Of a stretch of 64,000 bases of DNA, positions 35,907 to 44,650 are shown piece by piece. The notes below the pieces were generated by a model that saw only the letters and a program-made list of their open reading frames with translations, had not been told where the DNA came from and did no database searches. Every line of letters starts with the position of its first letter. The first letter of the stretch is position 1. The position numbers were made by a program, and so were the translations under genes. This DNA is from Acidiferrum sp963764675 (GTDB taxonomy: Bacteria > Acidobacteriota > Terriglobia > Acidiferrales > UBA7541): assembly GCA_963764675.1 (NCBI GenBank), contig CAVXTQ010000001.1, positions 496,001 to 560,000 of the forward strand, read 5' to 3'.

Positions 35907-38570
35907 TCATTCGTGCCGCAGCGCCACCATCGGATCCACCCGCATTGCTCTCCGCGTCGGCACGTAACAAGCCACCAGCGCCACGACTCCCAACACCACC
36001 GCTGCGCTCCCCAAAGTCGCCGGATCCCGAGGCTCAATCCCATAAAGCAAGCTCGACAGAAACCGCGTCGCAAATACTGCCCCAATCAATCCAACAACCA
36101 ATCCCGCCCCCGTCATCGCCATCCCTTGCCCCATCATCATCCCAGCCACATCCCCGCGGCTTGCACCCAACGCCACCCGAATCCCGATCTCGTGCGTTCG
36201 CTCCGCCACCGAATACGCAATCACGCCGTAAACTCCGACCCCTGCCAGCGCCAATGCCACAAATCCAAAAAATCCCAGTAATGTCGCATTGAATCGCGTC
36301 CCAGAAGCCGCATCCGCAATCCGCTGCTCCATCGTCTCCATGTCATAGACCGGCTGCTCCGGATCGACTTCCAGAACCAGATCGCGCACCGCCCCAGCCA
36401 GAGTCCTTGGATCGGAATCCGTCCGGACCACAAAAGCTCCGATCGTTTCCGTCAGCCCGCCATTTCCATGCGGGAAAAAAAGTTCCGGATCAGCCTCGCG
36501 ATCTAATCTCGCCCGCCGCACACTTCCTACCACGCCGACAATCGTGTCCCACGGCGCCTCAGGTGGCCCGGAGCGCATCCTCTTCCCTACCGCCTCCTGC
36601 TTGCCGAAATATTTATCTACAAACGCCTGATTCACAATCACCGCGTGGGTTTCCATCTTCACGTCGCGCTCGTCGAACACTCGCCCCGCGATCAACGGCA
36701 CTCGCAGCGCCTCGAAATAGCCGGGACGCACGTTTTCGCTGACCACTGGCGGTACCTGATCCATCGGCCTGTCTTCCTGCCCTTCCAGCCGGAACATCCG
36801 CATCATCGTGATGTTGGTCAGCGGCAGAGAAGTGGTCACTCCTACTGATCGCACGCCCGGCAGTTCCTTCAACTTACGCGTCACCTCGTCGAAGAATCCA
36901 TTGCGCTTGGTCGCGTCGCCGTACTTCGCCATCGGCAGCATCGTGTTCACCGTCAGCACGTTGTGCGTGTCAAACCCCGGATCCACATTCGACAGCAATA
37001 CAAAGCTGCGCAGTAGAAGCGCTGAGGCTGCGACCAACACCACTGCCAGGGCCAGTTCGCAAACCGCCAGGCCGCTTCGCAGCTTGCGAAGGCCCGTTCG
37101 GCTTGTCGCCGTATCGCGTCCAGCCTTCAATTTCGCGTCCACGTCCGGCTTGGACGCGCGCAGCGCCGGAACTGCTCCAAACAGCGCCACGGTCAGGCAC
37201 GTGATCACGAGGGTAAACAGCAACACCCACCGGTCAATCGCGATGTTGTCCCCTTGCAGAAAATTCGTCGGCGCGTAGGATTGCAATAGTCGTACTCCCG
37301 CAGTCGCGCCCGCCAATCCCAGCGCCCCGCCCGTTGCCGCGATCAGTCCGCCTTCGGTCAACAATTGCCGCAGCAGCCTCGTGCGGCTCGCGCCGATCGC
37401 CGCCCTCACCGCCAATTCCTTTTCCCGGCTGGTCGTCCGCGCCAACTGCAGATTCGCAATGTTCGCGCAGGCAATCAACAGCACCAATCCCACCGCCACG
37501 AGCAAGATCAGCAGGGTTGGCCGCACATCGCCCACCAGTTTGTCGTGCAGCGGAGTCGTGCGCACCTGCATGGCATCTCTCATGGGCAGGAACATCGGCG
37601 GCAACTGCGATGAAACTTGCTTGCTCAAGGTCGCCAGATCGCTGGTGGCCTGCACGATCGTCACTCCGGGCTTCAGTTTGCCGATCACGTTTACAAGAAA
37701 CATCCGTCGCGCGCTGAAATCCACCTTGGATTCGAGCTGGAACGCGGTGATGATCTCTGGCTGCAGCCCGCGAACCGGAAACCGGAAGGTCGGCGGCAAG
37801 ACTCCAACCACCGTGTAGTTCTCCTGGCTCAAAACCACACCTTTACCCACGATACTTGGGTCGGCGCTGAACTTCCTCCTCCACAACTTGTCGGTCAGGA
37901 TCGCAGCCTGAGGTCCACCAGGCTTTCCTTCCTCCTCGGAAAACGTTCGCCCCAGCGCCAGCCGCACTCCCAGCGTCTCCAGCAGGTTCGGCGAGAATGA
38001 TGCGCTGTCGATCTGTTCGGGCATACCGGCTTTCGTCAGACTGATCGGACCGCCGTTCCCAATCGCAGCCAACGAGGCAAAACTCTGGTTGTTTAGTTTC
38101 CAGTTCGTGTACTCCGCACTGCTCACCACCGCATCATTGAACGCTGGCAGATACGTGTCGGCCCACACCAGCCGGTCCGGATCGCCATAAGGCAGCTGCC
38201 GCAACAACACGCCGTTCACTACGCTGAAGATGGCTGTGTTCGCGCCGATTCCCAGCGCGAGCGTCAACACCGCCGTGACCGTAAATCCCACGCTCTTTCG
38301 CAATGTCCGCGCTCCGTACCGCAAATCCTGCGCGAAATCCTCTAGCCACCGCCAGCCCCAAGCCTCGCGTCCGCACTCGCTCAACGCCGTCGCATTCCCA
38401 AACGCGCGGCGCGCCGCATACATGGCCTCATCCTTCTCCACTCCGCCCGCCATCAACTCGCGTTCCTTCAACTCCCGATGCAGCCGCATCTCCTCGTCCA
38501 ACTCGTGGTCAAACCTCTCCCGCCGCACCAACATCCCCAACCGCCGCCACAGCTCGCCAATCTTCCCCAT
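35907..38570 (-). CDS. Duplicated orphan ABC permease (MacB/FtsX type), copy 2
   Basis: The product has 887 residues with the prefix DHELDEEMRLHRELKEREL, the FGNATALSECGREAWGWRW segment and the first helix TAVLTLALGIGANTAIFSVV. The periplasmic domain and two membrane blocks follow, and it ends in VDPMVALRHE. Its first ~120 residues are nearly the same as copy 3, and DNA over that part is very similar, pointing to recent duplication or gene conversion; the periplasmic domains differ more. The start at 38570 has GGGGAG upstream. It probably shares regulation by PadR with copies 1 and 3. The function may be export or envelope maintenance; the substrate is unknown. Confidence 0.9.
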   Translation of the reverse strand: MGKIGELWRRLGMLVRRERFDHELDEEMRLHRELKERELMAGGVEKDEAMYAARRAFGNATALSECGREAWGWRWLEDFAQDLRYGARTLRKSVGFTVTAVLTLALGIGANTAIFSVVNGVLLRQLPYGDPDRLVWADTYLPAFNDAVVSSAEYTNWKLNNQSFASLAAIGNGGPISLTKAGMPEQIDSASFSPNLLETLGVRLALGRTFSEEEGKPGGPQAAILTDKLWRRKFSADPSIVGKGVVLSQENYTVVGVLPPTFRFPVRGLQPEIITAFQLESKVDFSARRMFLVNVIGKLKPGVTIVQATSDLATLSKQVSSQLPPMFLPMRDAMQVRTTPLHDKLVGDVRPTLLILLVAVGLVLLIACANIANLQLARTTSREKELAVRAAIGASRTRLLRQLLTEGGLIAATGGALGLAGATAGVRLLQSYAPTNFLQGDNIAIDRWVLLFTLVITCLTVALFGAVPALRASKPDVDAKLKAGRDTATSRTGLRKLRSGLAVCELALAVVLVAASALLLRSFVLLSNVDPGFDTHNVLTVNTMLPMAKYGDATKRNGFFDEVTRKLKELPGVRSVGVTTSLPLTNITMMRMFRLEGQEDRPMDQVPPVVSENVRPGYFEALRVPLIAGRVFDERDVKMETHAVIVNQAFVDKYFGKQEAVGKRMRSGPPEAPWDTIVGVVGSVRRARLDREADPELFFPHGNGGLTETIGAFVVRTDSDPRTLAGAVRDLVLEVDPEQPVYDMETMEQRIADAASGTRFNATLLGFFGFVALALAGVGVYGVIAYSVAERTHEIGIRVALGASRGDVAGMMMGQGMAMTGAGLVVGLIGAVFATRFLSSLLYGIEPRDPATLGSAAVVLGVVALVACYVPTRRAMRVDPMVALRHE

Positions 38571-38610
38571 CGCTCACTCCCCGCTCGGCTCAAGCTCTCT
38601 TGTTTCTTCT

Positions 38611-38633
38611 CGCCACTCGCCACTCGCCACTTC
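38611..38633. repeat. CTCGCCACT spacer repeat between permease genes
   Basis: CGCCACT is repeated three times in tandem, followed by TCC, in the spacer between permease copies 2 and 3. Confidence 0.6.
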
Positions 38634-38637
38634 CTCC

Positions 38638-41298
38638 TCACTCATGCCTTAGCGCCACCATCGGATCCACCCGCATCGCTCGTCGCGCCGGAATGTAGCA
38701 AGCCGCCAACGCCACTCCGCCGAGCATTGCCGCCGCGCAACCCATGGTCACCGGATCACCCGGCCCGATCCCATACAGCAAGCTCGCAAGATAGCGAGTC
38801 GCAACCACTGCTCCGGCAAGTCCCAGCGCCAATCCCGCTGCCGTCATCGCCATTCCTTGGCGCATCACTATTGCCGCGACGTCTCGCGAACTCGCGCCTA
38901 GCGCCACGCGAATTCCGATTTCATGCGTTCGTTGCGCCACGAAGTACGCGATCACGCCGTACACGCCGACGCTCGCTAACACCAGCGCCACAAACCCGAA
39001 AAGCCCCAGCAGCGTCGCATTGAATCGTGTCCCGGACATCGAGTCCACGATTCGCTGCTCCATCGTAGATACGGCAAAGACGGGCTGTTCAGGATCCACC
39101 GCCATCACCTCCACGCGCACCGCTGTCGCCAGGCTCCGCGGATCGGAGTCTGTTCGTATCGCCAGCATCGCGGTTGATGTCGCATCTTCCTCTTTGTAGG
39201 GAACGTACACTTGTGGTTCCCCCTCCTGATTCAGGCTCGCGTGCCTCACATCTCCCGCCACGCCAACAATCGTCCTCCACGGAGAGTTCTGATCGCCTAG
39301 TCGAATCCTCTTTCCTAGCGGATCGTCGTTCGGGAAATAGCGTTGTATCAACGCGCGGTTTGTGATCGCCACGTGCGTTTGTGGCGTGAAGTCGCTCTCC
39401 TCGAAGAGGCGGCCCTCGATTAACGGTATCTTCAACGTTGCGAAATATCCTTGGCTCACGTGTTCCATGGGGACCATCGGTCGAGCGCCCGAGGGCTGAT
39501 CGGGCCTCCCTTCCACCGCGAGCCCCGCGTCTTGTGCGTAGTTCGTCAGTGGCAGCGAACTCGTCAGCCCCGCGGACCGCACTCCCGGCAATCGCGCTAC
39601 TCCCTGCAGGACGCGCTCAAAGAACGCGCTCCGCTGCCCGGGCTGCACATACTTGTTTTCCGGTAGCGCCGTGCTCACCGTGAGTAGGTTGCTCGCGTCG
39701 AATCCCGGATCGACATTCGACAGCAGCACGAAACTGCGGATCAACAGTCCGGAAGCGACCAGCAGCACGACCGCCAGCGTCAACTCGCAGGTCACCAGCA
39801 CGGCTCGCAGCCTGTTACGGCTAAGTCCGCGCCACGGCAATGCCCGCCCATCCTTCAGGTCCGCGTTCACGTCCGGATTCGACGCCCGCGACGCGGGAAC
39901 CGCCCCGAACAGCAGCGCCGCTAAGCACGTGATACCGACTGTGAACAACAACACCCGCCCATTCAGCCCGATATACCCGGCTTGCAGAAAGCTCGCTGGC
40001 GCGTAGTCGCGCAGCAGCCGCACTCCGCCCGCCGCCACCAGCAATCCTGCCAGCGCTCCCAAACCGGCAAGGACCGCGCCTTCGGCCAGCAACTGCCTTA
40101 GTAACCTCGTACGGCTGGCGCCGATCGCCGCACGCACTGCCAATTCTTTTTGCCGGCTCGCCGTGCGCGCGAACTGCAGGTTCGCGATGTTCACGCAGCC
40201 GATCAACAGCACGATCGCCACCGCGGCCAGCAGGATCAGCAGCGTCGGCCGGGTATCTCCCACCAGCTTTTCGTGCAATCCGGTCGTGCGAACTTGCATG
40301 CCATCCCTCATATGAATAAATGTTGCGGGGATGTCCGCTTCCGTCTGCTTACTCAACGCGGCGAGTTCCGTGTTCGCTTGCGCGACGCTCACGCCCGATT
40401 TCAATCGTCCTATGACCCGCGTCAGCGACAAAGATTGCGCGGCCCAATCCACTTTCGGTGGCAGTTGAAACGCCAAGAGAATCTCTGGGTTGGCGCGCCG
40501 GTCTGGAAACCGGAAATCTCTTGGCATCACGCCGATGATCGTGTAGTTTTCGCGGTTCAGCGTGATCCCCTTGCCCAGAATCTGAGGATCGGCCCCGAAT
40601 TTTCTCCTCCATAGACCGTCGCTTAGAATGGCCGCCAGCTTCCCGCCTGGCTGACCCTCTTCCTGCCGGAAATTGCGTCCCAGCGGAGGCTCCGCGCCGA
40701 GAACCGGCAAGAAGTTTTCTGTCACGGAGACACTTTCAATGCGCTCGGGGTCGCCCGAACCAGTCAGGTTTCTCTGTTCTTCGCGGTCGAACGCCGCCAC
40801 GGCCTCAAATTCGTGATTGTTCAGCTTCCAGTCCGTGTAGTCTGGGTTCGGCACCGCAAAATCATTGATCCTCGGCCAATACTCGTCGGCCCACACCAGC
40901 TTGCCCGGATCGCGATAGGGCAGTGCGCGTAGCAGCACCGCGTTCACCACGCTGAAAATTGCCGTATTCGCGCCGATTCCCAGCGCGAGCGTTGCCACCG
41001 CCACGACCGTGAATCCTGGGTTCTTCCGTAGCATCCGGGCGCCGAAGCCCAAATCTTGTACAAAATCGTCCAGCCATCTCCAACCCCAAGCCTCGCGCCC
41101 TCGTTCGCTCAACGCCGTCGCATTCCCAAACGCGCGCCGCGCCGCATACGTGGCCTCATCCTTCTCCACTCCGCCCGCCATCAACTCGCGTTCCTTCAAC
41201 TCCCGATGCAGCCGCATCTCCTCGTCCAGTTCGTGGCCAAACTTCTCCCGCCGCACCAGCATCTGCACCCGCCGCCACACCTCACCAAGTCTGCTCAT
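38638..41298 (-). CDS. Duplicated orphan ABC permease (MacB/FtsX type), copy 3
   Basis: This 886-residue permease is first in the tandem array, directly downstream of padR. It carries the prefix GHELDEEMRLHRELKEREL, FGNATALSERGREAWGWRW, the helix TLALGIGANTAIFSVV, two FtsX-type membrane blocks (one with RTASRQKELAVRAAIGASR) and the ending VDPMVALRHE, identical to that of copy 2. The start at 41298 has AGAGGAA upstream; the longer frame to 41343 is unconserved spacer. The three tandem genes on one strand after one PadR gene suggest a PadR-controlled unit. No ATPase gene is near. Confidence 0.9.
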   Translation of the reverse strand: MSRLGEVWRRVQMLVRREKFGHELDEEMRLHRELKERELMAGGVEKDEATYAARRAFGNATALSERGREAWGWRWLDDFVQDLGFGARMLRKNPGFTVVAVATLALGIGANTAIFSVVNAVLLRALPYRDPGKLVWADEYWPRINDFAVPNPDYTDWKLNNHEFEAVAAFDREEQRNLTGSGDPERIESVSVTENFLPVLGAEPPLGRNFRQEEGQPGGKLAAILSDGLWRRKFGADPQILGKGITLNRENYTIIGVMPRDFRFPDRRANPEILLAFQLPPKVDWAAQSLSLTRVIGRLKSGVSVAQANTELAALSKQTEADIPATFIHMRDGMQVRTTGLHEKLVGDTRPTLLILLAAVAIVLLIGCVNIANLQFARTASRQKELAVRAAIGASRTRLLRQLLAEGAVLAGLGALAGLLVAAGGVRLLRDYAPASFLQAGYIGLNGRVLLFTVGITCLAALLFGAVPASRASNPDVNADLKDGRALPWRGLSRNRLRAVLVTCELTLAVVLLVASGLLIRSFVLLSNVDPGFDASNLLTVSTALPENKYVQPGQRSAFFERVLQGVARLPGVRSAGLTSSLPLTNYAQDAGLAVEGRPDQPSGARPMVPMEHVSQGYFATLKIPLIEGRLFEESDFTPQTHVAITNRALIQRYFPNDDPLGKRIRLGDQNSPWRTIVGVAGDVRHASLNQEGEPQVYVPYKEEDATSTAMLAIRTDSDPRSLATAVRVEVMAVDPEQPVFAVSTMEQRIVDSMSGTRFNATLLGLFGFVALVLASVGVYGVIAYFVAQRTHEIGIRVALGASSRDVAAIVMRQGMAMTAAGLALGLAGAVVATRYLASLLYGIGPGDPVTMGCAAAMLGGVALAACYIPARRAMRVDPMVALRHE

Positions 41299-41330
41299 AG
41301 CGATTCCTCTTCTCGATCCTAACTTTTTCT

Positions 41331-41348
41331 CGTCACTCGCCACTTCCC
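41331..41348. repeat. CTCGCCACT spacer repeat after padR
   Basis: CGTCACTCGCCACTTCCC lies in the gap between padR and the first permease, the third occurrence of the same spacer element in this array. Confidence 0.5.
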
Positions 41349-41349
41349 C

Positions 41350-41679
41350 TTACGCTGTCTGAATTACCCGCACGATCGCCCCCATCACCCGTTCGAACTG
41401 CGACTGCTCGATCTCCAACTGCTTCCTCCCCGCCGCCGTCAGCTTGTAGTACCGCGCCCGGCGGTTCTCCGGTGTCACGCCCCACTCCGCCTTCACCCAG
41501 CCTTTAATCAACATCCGCTGCAGGGCGGGATACAGCGACCCTTCTTCTACTTGCAGCACGTCGCGCGAAATCTGCTGGATCGACCGTGCGATCTCATACC
41601 CGTGCAGCTCACCGCCTCGCGCCAAAGTCTTCAAAATCAACAAAGACAACGTTCCCGGCAAAAGCTCATCGCGGTTCAT
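41350..41679 (-). CDS. PadR-family transcriptional regulator
   Basis: This 109-residue protein has the PadR winged helix-turn-helix: LPGTLSLLILKTL, GELHGYEIARSIQ, EEGSLYPALQRMLIKGWV and NRRARYYKLTAAGRKQL. A short C-terminal helix for dimerisation follows. It is the usual partner of the duplicated orphan permeases in Acidobacteriota and here heads the three-permease array, 51 bp before copy 3. GGGAG precedes the ATG. Two palindromic sites lie in its upstream region (41712-41749), so it most likely represses itself and the permeases and is released by a ligand or membrane stress; this is inference. Confidence 0.93.
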   Translation of the reverse strand: MNRDELLPGTLSLLILKTLARGGELHGYEIARSIQQISRDVLQVEEGSLYPALQRMLIKGWVKAEWGVTPENRRARYYKLTAAGRKQLEIEQSQFERVMGAIVRVIQTA

Positions 41680-41711
41680 TCGCCATCTCCCAGGTCGAAA
41701 GTATCGCCCGC

Positions 41712-41749
41712 CATAGACAGGCTATGCTTCATACCATAGATAGACTATG
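41712..41749 (-). promoter_or_regulatory. Twin palindromic operator upstream of padR
   Basis: Two copies of CATAG-N5-CTATG occur at 41712-41726 and 41735-41749, with centres 23 bp apart (about two helical turns). They lie 33 bp before the padR ATG, where a promoter is expected. This is a good candidate for PadR autorepression. Confidence 0.65.
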
Positions 41750-41895
41750 CCAAGCAAAAAAAGTTAGATCCCTACCGAATTATTTGCCGGACCCGGCCGT
41801 TGACCTTTGGACGCACGCCAACGGAAACGTATTTGACCTGACGGACCGTTTAAGCCAAGAGAGTACGGTGGGTTTCGAGTGGCTTGGGAGGGAAA

Positions 41896-43173
41896 TTGAA
41901 TCGTCGCTTCGTGATTATCCTGTTCGTCGTGGTTGCTTCAGGTTCCACCGTCGTTGGGTTTGTCTTTCGGTTGCGATCCGCGTCAGATGTCGAGTTCCAG
42001 CACCAAACCGAAGTCGCCCGGGCCGAGGCCGTGCAACTTCACGAGCAAACCATTCTCCCCGCCGAGACCAAGCTAACGCGTGGCGAGAATTTTGTGGACG
42101 CGCTACAGAAATCCGGTCTCAGCGCGGGAGCCGCCGCGAATGCTTCCGCCGCAGCACAGCGCGCATTCAATCTGCGGCAAGTCCGCGCGGGAAACACGCT
42201 CATCGTTAATCGTTCTGCCGAAGGCGCGCTGCGCGAGATCGACTACAAGATCGATCCCGACCGCATGCTGAAAATCGTTCCGGACGATCGAGGTTTTTCC
42301 GCGGAAGTGGAAGCGATCCCTTCGAAGACGGAAGTTGCTACGGTCGTCGGGGAAATCAGCGACTCACTCTTCAACGCTGTGGAGCAAGCCGGCGAATCAC
42401 CGGAACTGACGCTGCAGATGGCGCAGATTTTCAGCTACGACCTGGATTTTTACACCGATCCGCGCAAGGGCGACACGTTTCGCGTGGTTATCGAGAAAAA
42501 GAAATACGCCAACGGCAAGACCGCAGGCTACGGAAAAATTCTCGCCGCCGAATACGACAATGGCGGAAAGAAATACCAGGCGCTACTGTTTCACGACGAA
42601 TTCGGGCACGCCGGCTATTACACCGCCGACGGAAAATCGCTGCAGAAAACATTTCTGCGCTCGCCGCTGAAATTTGCCGCGCCGGTCACATCGCATTTCA
42701 GCAAAGCGCGATTCCATCCGATCTTGAAAATCTACCGGCCGCACATGGGGACGGATTACGGCGCGCCGGTGGGCACCCCGGTGCAGACCATCGGCAGCGG
42801 CCGCGTGGTGTTTGCGGGCCGCAAGGGCGGCGAAGGCAACATGGTGCAGATCGCGCACTCCGACGGTTACGAGACGATGTATTTGCATTTGTCCCGTATG
42901 TACGTGCGCAACGGCGAGTACGTCGAGATCGGCAAGACGATCGGACTGGTCGGCAGCACGGGTCTTTCCACCGGACCGCATCTCGATTTTCGTATTTTGC
43001 AGCGCGGCCAGTACAAGAATTTCGAGAAGCTCGGTTTGCCGCCTTCCGATCCCATCAGTAAGAAGTATTGGCCGGAGTTCGCGCTGGTGCGCGACAAGTG
43101 GCTGCCGGCGCTCACGAATTCCGCGCTCGTGGAAGCGAGCGTGATTCCTCCGGTCGTTGCCGGTTCCCGCTAG
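41896..43173 (+). CDS. M23-family peptidase (murein endopeptidase-like)
   Basis: The product is about 425 residues with an N-terminal membrane anchor or signal (NRRFVIILFVVVASGSTVVGFVF), a middle region resembling the LysM/OapA-like part of MepM/YebA-type enzymes, and a C-terminal zinc peptidase domain. The metal residues HMGTD, YLHL and GPHLD are visible; the last reads HLD where most members have HLH. It would cut peptidoglycan cross-links in the periplasm. I use the TTG at 41896, with GGGAGGG just upstream; a TTG four codons earlier would overlap that site. It is divergent from padR, separated by about 215 bp. Confidence 0.85.
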   Translation: MNRRFVIILFVVVASGSTVVGFVFRLRSASDVEFQHQTEVARAEAVQLHEQTILPAETKLTRGENFVDALQKSGLSAGAAANASAAAQRAFNLRQVRAGNTLIVNRSAEGALREIDYKIDPDRMLKIVPDDRGFSAEVEAIPSKTEVATVVGEISDSLFNAVEQAGESPELTLQMAQIFSYDLDFYTDPRKGDTFRVVIEKKKYANGKTAGYGKILAAEYDNGGKKYQALLFHDEFGHAGYYTADGKSLQKTFLRSPLKFAAPVTSHFSKARFHPILKIYRPHMGTDYGAPVGTPVQTIGSGRVVFAGRKGGEGNMVQIAHSDGYETMYLHLSRMYVRNGEYVEIGKTIGLVGSTGLSTGPHLDFRILQRGQYKNFEKLGLPPSDPISKKYWPEFALVRDKWLPALTNSALVEASVIPPVVAGSR

Positions 43174-43221
43174 GCCGCATTTTCCAACAGCAGCGAGAAG
43201 ATAGTTGACGCCTGGGCGTTT

Positions 43222-43244
43222 GGGGCGCAGCGATGCTGCGCCCC
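43222..43244. repeat. REP-like palindrome, GGGGCGCAGC family, copy 2
   Basis: GGGGCGCAGC-GAT-GCTGCGCCCC followed by TAC lies between the ends of the M23 and SpoIIE genes (convergent). The other copies are at 31450 and 58387. Confidence 0.65.
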
Positions 43245-43282
43245 TACGAGATTCGTTCGCGATTGCGTAACAGGAGCACATT

Positions 43283-44650
43283 TCAGTAGATGATCGGAAG
43301 CTTTGAGAAATCCGATGTGGAGTGGTCTGTCACGCGGAGGACGAGGAGCGTGCGGTCGTCGTACGGCGCGACGCCGACGCCGCTGTAGTCATCGGTGGCG
43401 GTGATGATCGCGGCGGCGATGTCTTCGGCGGACTGAAGCGGCGAAAGACCGGACAGCACGGAAGAGAGGCGGTCGGGGCCGAACTCTTCTTGCTCGGCGT
43501 TGGCGGATTCGAGGATGCCGTCGGAGGCAAAAAGAACGATGTCGCCGGGAACGAGCTCGATGGTGATTTCGTCGTACTGCGTGTCTGGAAACAAGCCGAG
43601 AGGAATGCCGGAGACGCGAACGGACTGGACAGCGCCATCGCGGACGAGAAGAGGATAGGGGCCACCGGCATTGGAGAGCGTAAGGCGGCGCGTGCCCGCA
43701 TCGTAGACGGAGAAAAGCGCGGCGATGAAGCGGCTGTCGAGCCGCGCGGCGTGCAAACGGGTGTTGAGCATGGCAAGCATTTCGGCTGGCGGGCACGGGT
43801 GCGCGAAGACGTGCTCGCGAAGGATGCCGATGGCCAGCGAGGCGAAAAGCGCGGCGGCGGTGCCTTTGCCGGAGACGTCGCCGAGGGCCATGGCCAGGCG
43901 GCCTTCGCCGTAGGGAAGAAAATCGTAAAAGTCGCCGCCGAGCTCGCGGGCCGGGGCATAGGCGGCGGCAAGTTCAAGGCCGGGAACTTCGCGGGCGCCG
44001 GTGGGCAGCAGGCTGCGCTGAATTTCCCGCGCGGTGGAAAGATCGGTTTGCAAGCGGCGCTCGGTTACGCGGGCGTCTTCGTACAGGCGAGCGTTTTCAA
44101 GAGCGATGGCGACGTACGACCCGAGCGTGACGAGCATGCGCTCGTGTTCGGCGGTGAACGCGTTGGCCTCAGTGCTTTCGAGATCGAGCACGCCGATGAG
44201 GCGATCTTGCAAGAGAAGCGGCACGACGAGCTCGGAGCGCGTGTCGAAGCCGACGTCGCATTTGATGTAGCGCGAATCTTCGAGGGTGTCGTTGACGCGA
44301 AGGACGCGGCGCTCTCCGGCGGCGGTGCCGGTCAATCCCTGGTGCAGCGGCAGGCGCAAGCGAGACGGAATGGTGTCGCCATAGCGCATGGAGAAGGCGC
44401 TCTCGAGGAACTGCGTTCTTTCGTTCCAGAGCATCACGGTGAAAACGTGGTAGTTGACGAGTTTTTTGACGCGCTGCGCGACGCGGCGGAGCAACTCCTC
44501 GCGATCGAGGATGGACGTGATTTCGCGGCTGACCTCATAGAGCAGGGTGAGCGTCCTGGCCTGCTCCGGGTAGGAGAGGAAGAGGCTTGCCGGAACGGGA
44601 TCGGCGTCGCCAATCATCGGAAAGGGCGCGAGTTTGGCAGCTTCATCCAT
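43283..44650 (-). CDS. GAF-domain SpoIIE/RsbU-type PP2C phosphatase
   Basis: This 455-residue protein has a GAF domain (about residues 30-190, with SELVVPLLLQDRLIGVLDLES) joined by a coiled helix (RRLQTDLSTAREIQRSLLP) to a SpoIIE/RsbU-type PP2C phosphatase. The metal-binding GGDFYDF and GDVSGKG motifs and a FASDGILE strand are present. It would dephosphorylate an anti-sigma-antagonist or similar protein in response to a signal read by GAF. I take the ATG at 44650, since the open frame upstream runs through the repeat-rich spacer and is Pro/Ser-rich junk. No ribosome binding site is visible at this ATG. Confidence 0.88.
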   Translation of the reverse strand: MDEAAKLAPFPMIGDADPVPASLFLSYPEQARTLTLLYEVSREITSILDREELLRRVAQRVKKLVNYHVFTVMLWNERTQFLESAFSMRYGDTIPSRLRLPLHQGLTGTAAGERRVLRVNDTLEDSRYIKCDVGFDTRSELVVPLLLQDRLIGVLDLESTEANAFTAEHERMLVTLGSYVAIALENARLYEDARVTERRLQTDLSTAREIQRSLLPTGAREVPGLELAAAYAPARELGGDFYDFLPYGEGRLAMALGDVSGKGTAAALFASLAIGILREHVFAHPCPPAEMLAMLNTRLHAARLDSRFIAALFSVYDAGTRRLTLSNAGGPYPLLVRDGAVQSVRVSGIPLGLFPDTQYDEITIELVPGDIVLFASDGILESANAEQEEFGPDRLSSVLSGLSPLQSAEDIAAAIITATDDYSGVGVAPYDDRTLLVLRVTDHSTSDFSKLPIIY

